DNA of 17,994 nucleotides, taken from assembly GCA_023230755.1 (NCBI GenBank), contig JALNWS010000072.1, forward strand, positions 1-17,994. The letters run 5' to 3'. Every line of letters begins with the position of its first letter. Positions within the stretch are counted from its first letter, which is position 1. The DNA is from Azoarcus sp. Lineage in GTDB: Bacteria > Pseudomonadota > Gammaproteobacteria > Burkholderiales > Rhodocyclaceae. Positions 13,834 to 17,994 of this stretch are shown one piece after another. Made by a program: the position numbers and the translations under genes. The notes under the pieces were generated by a model. The model had not been told where the DNA came from, did no database searches, and saw only the letters and a program-made list of their open reading frames with translations.

Positions 13834-15030
13834 ATGCGAATCAATTGCGGACGCAGGCTGCTCGGCAGCCTGATCATTGCGCTGCTCGGTAGTTCCGGGC
13901 AATCGGCCTTCGCCACACAAGGTACGTTTCCGCATGGCTACGGTGTGAAGTCCGAGGGCATGGGGGGCGTCGCCATCGCCCTCGCGCAGGACGCCATGGT
14001 GGGCGCGACCAATCCGGCAGGCATGGTGCTGGTGGGCAACCGGGTGGATCTGGGGGCCGCCTTCCTCCAGGTGGATAATGGTGCCTACTTTGCCGGCACG
14101 CGCTACGACGGTAGCGCAGACAAGAGCCTCTACATCATCCCCCAGCTGGGTGCCAACTGGATGGTGGATGCGGTGTCGAGCCTGGGCATCACCGTGGTTG
14201 GCAATGGCGTTGGCACCAACTATGACAATGATGACAACATCGGCGGGCTGAAGGCGGCCAGCTCGGAGCTCAAGCAGATGGTCGCCACCGTCTCGTATGC
14301 GCACAAGCTCGGTGAAGCGCATGCCCTTGGCGTGGGGGTGGTGCTCGCACGGCAGGTGCTCGATATCGGCGGCACAGCCAGTATCGGCCTGCCCGAGGGG
14401 CGGGACGATTCATACGGTGCCGGCGTGCGCCTGGGCTGGACCTGGGATGCAGGCCGCGGCCTGCAGCTGGGTGCAATGTGGGCGAGCAAGGTCGACATGG
14501 GGCGCATGGACACCTTCGAAGGCTTGCTGCCTGAGCGCGGCAAACTCGATATCCCGGAGAGTTACGGGTTGGGCGCGAGCTATGTGAAAGGGGCGTGGAC
14601 CTTCGGCATCGATGCGCAACGCATCCTCTGGAGCGATGTGCGCGCCTTTGGCAACGACGGTGTCGGCGACGCGACCGGTGCCCCCGGGTCGAAGAATGGC
14701 CCCGGCTTTGGGTGGCGCGATCAGACCATCTGGCGAGTCGGCGCAGCGTACGCGGTCGATTCGCAATGGACGCTGCGTGCGGGCTATAACCACGGCTCGC
14801 GTCTGCTCGACAGTCGCGACACCTTCCTGGGCGTGCTCGCGCCCGCCGCAAACCGCCGTCATCTCACCCTTGGGGCAAGCCTCGCACTGAAGGACGGAGG
14901 CGAGTTTTCCGTGGCCTACGCGAGGTCATTCAAGGAGACGGTGCATGGTACGGGTGCCGCGCCCGACGGACTGACCGCGCTCTACATGGGGCAGCACTGG
15001 TTGTCCGCGTCTTACAGTTTCAGGTTCTGA
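13834..15030 (+). CDS. FadL/TodX-type outer-membrane channel for hydrophobic substrates
   Basis: This 398-residue protein begins with a signal peptide (RR, then LLGSLIIALLG, probable cleavage after AFA at residue 27). The mature N-terminus carries the OmpP1/FadL family signature HGYGVKSEGMGG and DAMVGATNPAGM, which forms the N-terminal hatch. The rest is alternating beta-strand sequence ending in SASYSFRF, the terminal aromatic residue typical of outer-membrane barrels. Family members TodX, XylN and StyE move toluene, xylene or styrene into the cell. I chose the ATG at 13834 (GGAAG eight bases before); an in-frame ATG at 13819 is possible. It lies between the monooxygenase and its reductase, 25 bases after the former and nine before the latter, so the three are one transcription unit. 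Confidence 0.9.
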   Translation: MRINCGRRLLGSLIIALLGSSGQSAFATQGTFPHGYGVKSEGMGGVAIALAQDAMVGATNPAGMVLVGNRVDLGAAFLQVDNGAYFAGTRYDGSADKSLYIIPQLGANWMVDAVSSLGITVVGNGVGTNYDNDDNIGGLKAASSELKQMVATVSYAHKLGEAHALGVGVVLARQVLDIGGTASIGLPEGRDDSYGAGVRLGWTWDAGRGLQLGAMWASKVDMGRMDTFEGLLPERGKLDIPESYGLGASYVKGAWTFGIDAQRILWSDVRAFGNDGVGDATGAPGSKNGPGFGWRDQTIWRVGAAYAVDSQWTLRAGYNHGSRLLDSRDTFLGVLAPAANRRHLTLGASLALKDGGEFSVAYARSFKETVHGTGAAPDGLTALYMGQHWLSASYSFRF

Positions 15031-15034
15031 GGAG
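15028..15034 (+). promoter_or_regulatory. Shine-Dalgarno site that decides the flavin reductase start
   Basis: TGAGGAG overlaps the stop codon of the channel gene. Two ATGs in a row follow; the second (15040) has five bases of spacing and the first only two, so the second is favoured. Confidence 0.55.
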
Positions 15035-15039
15035 CAATG

Positions 15040-15540
15040 ATGATCGATCCTGCCAAATTGCGCCGCGCCTTTGGCCAGTTTGCCACCGGCGTCACCATTG
15101 TCACCGCGCTGGACGCCGAAGGCGCGCCGGTCGGGGTGACTGCCAGCAGCTTCAACACCGTGTCGCTGCAGCCCGCGCTCGTGCTCTGGAGTATCGCCCG
15201 CAGCGCATACAGCTTCGCCGCCTTCGCCAGCGCGCCGCACTTTGCGGTCCATGTGCTGGATGCAAGCCAGCGGAGACTGTCCGACCGTTTCGCGCGTGCT
15301 TCGTCCGACAAGTTTGCCGGGCTGAGCATGCGCAAAGGGGAGGGTGGGGTGCCGCTGCTGGAAACGGTATCGACCGTGTTCGAGTGCGAGACAGCACATC
15401 GCTATGACGGCGGTGACCATCTCATTCTGGTTGGCAAGGTGCTGAACCTGCGCCTGCCCGAAGCGCCAGGCGAGCCGCTGCTGTTTCATCGTGGCCGGTA
15501 TGCGGCGGTCGAAGCCGCGGAAGATGTGTTGAACGGATAA
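15040..15540 (+). CDS. Flavin reductase (StyB/HpaC-like) partner of the StyA-type monooxygenase
   Basis: The 166-residue protein belongs to the flavin_reduct family: FGQFATGVTIVT at 11-22, GVTASSFNTVSLQPALVLW at 32-50 and GDHLILVGKV at 125-134, with the C-terminal LLFHRGRY. It would reduce free FAD or FMN with NADH and hand it to the monooxygenase. Pairing is supported by the shared operon and by the absence of any other reductase for that enzyme in the window. Its start overlaps the ribosome site in the stop codon of the channel gene. A strong terminator follows 41 bases after the stop, closing the three-gene operon. Confidence 0.9.
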   Translation: MIDPAKLRRAFGQFATGVTIVTALDAEGAPVGVTASSFNTVSLQPALVLWSIARSAYSFAAFASAPHFAVHVLDASQRRLSDRFARASSDKFAGLSMRKGEGGVPLLETVSTVFECETAHRYDGGDHLILVGKVLNLRLPEAPGEPLLFHRGRYAAVEAAEDVLNG

Positions 15541-15581
15541 GCTTCTTGTCTTCCCGTTGGGCTGACGGGTGAAGGGTGAAG

Positions 15582-15623
15582 TGGCAGGTCGATCCGCAGG
15601 ACGGTCGATCTGCCATTTTTTTT
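15582..15623 (+). terminator. Strong intrinsic terminator after the StyA-channel-reductase operon
   Basis: TGGCAGGTCGA (15582-15592) pairs with TCGATCTGCCA (15605-15615), with a single G-T wobble, and eight T residues follow directly. An additional stem (CCCGT/ACGGG, about 15553-15569) lies just before it. This is the clearest terminator in the window. Confidence 0.9.
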
Positions 15624-15901
15624 GTTCGGAGGTTTCGATCGCGGTCGCAAGGTGACCGCTTTCCCGATCGCAGCGCGCATGCCGATGTGCTCGATCGCGT
15701 GCGGGTTGGCCTTCGCTCCCATACCTTACGCATTAACGCGGCGTAGAATCCCGACCACCATCGCAGGCGCCGGCAGTTTAGTTCAACAGGGTTTAATTCG
15801 CGTGACATGCAGGATGAGCGGAATTCCATGTGCATGAACAGGAGAGCAAGCCCATTTCGTTGGCTGCTTTGTCGCCTGCGTTTCGAACAGGACGATATTG
15901 G
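15624..15901. other. Gene-free stretch before the hemerythrin gene
   Basis: With the terminator region this makes about 360 bases without a gene (15541-15901). Two -10-like hexamers are visible, TAGAAT at 15744-15749 and TTTAAT at 15792-15797, but neither has a good -35. One of them probably serves the hemerythrin gene, perhaps with an activator. I see no small gene, RNA or repeat with real support here. Confidence 0.4.
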
Positions 15902-16357
15902 ATGACGATTAGCTGGACAGATGACCTGAATACGGGAATCGAGGTTATTGACAAACAACACATGAGGATCGTGGATTACATCAACGATCTTGAGCTCGCC
16001 CATCAGAAGCAGGATCACGAGGCTGTCGGGCGGGTGCTGGATGACCTGGTTGATTACACCCTGTCTCACTTCGCCTTTGAGGAAAGTCTTCAAGAGGAAG
16101 CCGGCTACGAATATTGCAAGCCGCACAAGAAAGTGCATGAATTGTTCGTGCGGCGCGTCAATGAATACGTGGAACGGTTCAGACTCGGCGACGATGTCAC
16201 CGCGGAAATCCACAAACTGCTGAAATCCTGGCTCATCAACCACATCAAGCGGGATGACGCAGATTATGTGGCTGCGGTAAAGGCAAATATGATCGGGATC
16301 ATATCGGAGAAGGAAAAGAAGAAGGATATTGGATGGTTCAGACGTTTCTTCAAGTAG
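15902..16357 (+). CDS. Bacteriohemerythrin
   Basis: The 151-residue protein is a single hemerythrin domain, a four-helix bundle with a non-heme di-iron site that binds O2. All expected ligands are visible: His20 (DKQH), His56 and Glu60 (SHFAFEE), His75 and His79 (PHKKVHELF), His114 and Asp119 (NHIKRDDADY). The N-terminal ISWTDDLNTGIEVID is the usual family opening. A lysine-rich tail (EKEKKKDIGWFRRFFK) follows the domain; its role is unknown. I chose the ATG at 15902 (AGGA nine bases upstream) because the family begins there; an in-frame GTG at 15830 would add 24 residues unlike the family. It stands alone between a terminator and the P450 gene. Oxygen supply to nearby oxygenases is possible but unproven. 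Confidence 0.92.
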   Translation: MTISWTDDLNTGIEVIDKQHMRIVDYINDLELAHQKQDHEAVGRVLDDLVDYTLSHFAFEESLQEEAGYEYCKPHKKVHELFVRRVNEYVERFRLGDDVTAEIHKLLKSWLINHIKRDDADYVAAVKANMIGIISEKEKKKDIGWFRRFFK

Positions 16358-16428
16358 GGCACTGCCTGGGAACGCATCGTTGTTGCCCGGTTGAGATCAT
16401 CAGCCAGGAGAGAAGGTGGGAGGACTGC

Positions 16429-16467
16429 ATGACGGATCAGATACTGCCTGTGCAGCGCGGGGCGTAG
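16429..16467 (+). CDS. Possible 12-residue leader peptide ORF upstream of the P450
   Basis: ATG at 16429 is preceded by a strong GGGAGGA four bases upstream and opens a short frame (MTDQILPVQRGA) ending at TAG 16465-16467, 74 bases before the P450 start. A good ribosome site with so short a frame could be a regulatory leader peptide or a relic of a former gene start. It may equally be chance. The rest of the 184-base gap shows no clear promoter or hairpin. Confidence 0.2.
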   Translation: MTDQILPVQRGA

Positions 16468-16541
16468 GCCCTGTTTGTTTTGAGGCGGGGCATGCGTGGA
16501 TCCCATCACTGATAACTGCATCGCGTGGACGGGAGAAAATC

Positions 16542-17705
16542 GTGAGTGATGAACTCAAGCCGGACTGGGACCCGGGATCAGAAGCGTCCCTTCGTGACCA
16601 ACGCATGACCTATGACCGAATGCGCGAAACCTGTCCTGTCGCCTATAGCGAGCGCTTGGGATGGTCGGTGTTTCGACATGAGGACGTAAGCCGTGTGCTC
16701 CTCGAGCATGAAACGTTCAGCAGTTCGGTGTCGACCCATTGCGCCGTACCCAATGGAATGGACCCGCCTCAACACACGGTATATCGCCGCATCATCGAGC
16801 CCTATTTCGCGCCCGAACGAATGGCTGCCTTTGAGCCGGTGTGCCGGGACATCGTTGCGACGCTGGTGCGCGACACGCTCGAAGGCGACGAGACAGAACT
16901 GATTGCCGACTTTGCCCTGCCTTTCGCGGTCCGTGTCCAATGTGCTTTTCTCGGTTGGCCGGCGGCTTTGCACGACCCCCTGATCCGCTGGACGGTCAAC
17001 AGCCACGATGCCGTTCTCGCGCATGATCGACCGGCCATATCGGCGCTCGCACGCGAGTTCGAGGGGTTTATCGACGGTGAACTGGAGACACGCCGCCAAT
17101 CCGGTGCAAAGCCGGAAGACGACGTTACCACCGCGCTGATGCACGAAAGGGTTGAGGGGCGGCCGTTCAACCGCGAGGAGATCGCGAGCATTCTGCGCAA
17201 CTGGACAGCCGGCGAGGTCGGTACCATTTCTGCCGCGGTTGGCATTCTTGTCCACTATCTTGCCGAGCATGCCGGGCTGCAGAGGCAGTTGCGCGATGCC
17301 CCATCGCTTTTGCCCGCAGCCATCGACGAAATTCTGCGAATCCATGGGCCCTTGGTCGCCAACCGACGTGTTACGAGCTGTCCGGTGGAAATCGGCGGGC
17401 GGGTGCTGGACGCTGGCGAGAGAATCTCCATCAATTGGGTCTCCGCCAATCGCGACGGGCGCGTTTTTGACGAGCCGGACACGTTTCGCCTGGACCGTGA
17501 TCCATCCGCGAATCTCCTCTATGGCCTGGGGATTCATGTGTGTCCGGGCGCGCCGCTGGCCCGGCTGGAACTGCAGATCGTTATGGAAGCGCTGCTGGGA
17601 CACACCACTTCAATCGCGCTTGCGCCGGATAAGTTGCCGACCAACGCTGTATATCCTGCGAGCGGTTTTTCGACATTGCCATTGAGGATCGTGCGGGCGT
17701 CCTGA
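16542..17705 (+). CDS. Cytochrome P450 (bacterial class I-type, soluble)
   Basis: The 387-residue protein has the P450 marks in order: MDPPQHTVYRR (73-83, C-helix), I-helix segment WTAGEVGTI (221-229), ExxR as Glu263-Arg266 (EILR), and the heme-binding loop YGLGIHVCPG with axial Cys334. The I-helix reads AGEVGT instead of the commoner AG-(D/E)-(T/S)-T, so the acid residue is kept while the usual adjacent alcohol is moved two residues along to Thr228. No membrane anchor is seen. It would hydroxylate a hydrophobic substrate with electrons from a ferredoxin and ferredoxin reductase, neither of which is in the window. The GTG start is supported by GGGAG six bases upstream. Substrate unknown; a role in the aromatic pathway rests on location only. 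Confidence 0.93.
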   Translation: MSDELKPDWDPGSEASLRDQRMTYDRMRETCPVAYSERLGWSVFRHEDVSRVLLEHETFSSSVSTHCAVPNGMDPPQHTVYRRIIEPYFAPERMAAFEPVCRDIVATLVRDTLEGDETELIADFALPFAVRVQCAFLGWPAALHDPLIRWTVNSHDAVLAHDRPAISALAREFEGFIDGELETRRQSGAKPEDDVTTALMHERVEGRPFNREEIASILRNWTAGEVGTISAAVGILVHYLAEHAGLQRQLRDAPSLLPAAIDEILRIHGPLVANRRVTSCPVEIGGRVLDAGERISINWVSANRDGRVFDEPDTFRLDRDPSANLLYGLGIHVCPGAPLARLELQIVMEALLGHTTSIALAPDKLPTNAVYPASGFSTLPLRIVRAS

Positions 17706-17757
17706 CGCGCCGCACGCATTCGTTCATGCCCTGCGCTGACGCACGCGTGCAGCGTTG

Positions 17758-17776
17758 GGGCAGTTTGATCCTGCCC
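17758..17776 (+). terminator. Weak terminator-like stem-loop after the P450
   Basis: GGGCAG (17758-17763) pairs with CTGCCC (17771-17776) around a seven-base loop, 52 bases after the P450 stop; a palindromic GCACGCGTGC lies just before it at 17741-17750. There is no U-tract. The remaining sequence to the window edge (289 bases after the P450) shows no supportable gene on either strand. Confidence 0.3.
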
Positions 17777-17994
17777 GGGCATCCGCCGCCCGGCGCCTCC
17801 CTCTGTCTTTCTCCGACCGCCTGCTGCTGGTCCCGCCAACCCTGTCCGTTTACCGCCTCGACCGCTTTCCGTTTTCTGCGCTGACGGGATAAAGGTTGTC
17901 CGCAATGGAGCGCGTGGGGTGGTTGGTGTGCCTAGGATGTGGCTCATGGAAGCGTTGCTGTTGTGACTGGCAGCGTAGTTGATGAGTTGCGCGA

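Noticed and set aside
15830..15901. Upstream GTG start for the hemerythrin
   Set aside because: The family starts at ISWTDDL; the added 24 residues have no family likeness and the ATG at 15902 has its own AGGA.
15422..16243. 273-codon minus-strand frame across the terminator region
   Set aside because: It crosses a strong intrinsic terminator and is antisense to the hemerythrin, whose iron ligands are intact.
16578..17603. 341-codon open frame on the minus strand
   Set aside because: It is antisense to the P450, which has its heme cysteine, ExxR and C-helix motifs on the plus strand.
17534..17947. 137-codon minus-strand frame reaching into the right-hand gene-free region
   Set aside because: Half of it is antisense to the P450, the composition is low-complexity Gly/Arg/Ala, and I see no ribosome site or domain.
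1..17994. tRNA, rRNA, CRISPR array, insertion sequence or attachment site
   Set aside because: I saw no spaced direct-repeat array, transposase-like protein, terminal inverted repeats or cloverleaf-like sequence by eye. A tRNA scan and IS search would settle this.

Overview
The window is about 18 kb of GC-rich, densely coding DNA. It reads as an aromatic-compound catabolic island of a Gram-negative proteobacterium. The strong Shine-Dalgarno sites, the FadL/TodX-type outer-membrane channel, the mhp-type lower pathway and the mix of flavin, P450 and extradiol oxygenases would fit a betaproteobacterium such as the Thauera/Azoarcus group. That placement is inference from gene style, not from a marker gene. 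I saw no tRNA, rRNA, insertion sequence or CRISPR array.

Layout. (1) 1-226 is the 3' end of an unrecognised gene. (2) 354-7036, plus strand: an alpha/beta-hydrolase, mhpB (LigB-type extradiol dioxygenase), mhpD (hydratase), mhpF (acylating acetaldehyde dehydrogenase), mhpE (aldolase), an MDR/alcohol-dehydrogenase-like protein that has lost most of its catalytic zinc site, and a small cupin. (3) 7078-7821, minus strand: a GntR/FCD regulator, separated from the next operon by an AT-rich region full of inverted repeats. (4) 7991-10293, plus strand: a DmpD/XylF-type ring-fission-product hydrolase, a lipocalin-like protein and a BphC-type (VOC fold) extradiol dioxygenase, ending at a 12-bp perfect stem-loop. 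(5) 10424-12399: two tandem AraC-family regulators, closed by a good intrinsic terminator. (6) 12579-15540: a StyA-type (group E) flavoprotein monooxygenase, a FadL/TodX-type channel and a StyB-like flavin reductase, closed by a very strong intrinsic terminator. (7) 15902-17705: a bacteriohemerythrin and a cytochrome P450 without visible redox partners.

How it may work (inference). The hydrophobic substrate enters through the FadL-type channel and is oxygenated by the StyA-type enzyme with reduced flavin from the StyB-like reductase. After steps that yield a catechol, one of two unrelated extradiol dioxygenases opens the ring, one of two hydrolases cuts the fission product, and MhpD, MhpE and MhpF convert the 2-hydroxypenta-2,4-dienoate to pyruvate and acetyl-CoA. 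No enzyme that obviously makes the catechol is present. The cupin, lipocalin-like protein and zinc-poor MDR protein are candidates for uncharacterised steps.

The most interesting signals are three. The monooxygenase carries the indole-monooxygenase-like active-site pattern rather than the styrene-monooxygenase one. A tandem 20-bp repeat containing TGCA-N6-GCAT lies just upstream of it and looks like an operator for the adjacent AraC pair. Finally, the window carries two sets of ring-cleavage enzymes that share one set of lower-pathway genes.
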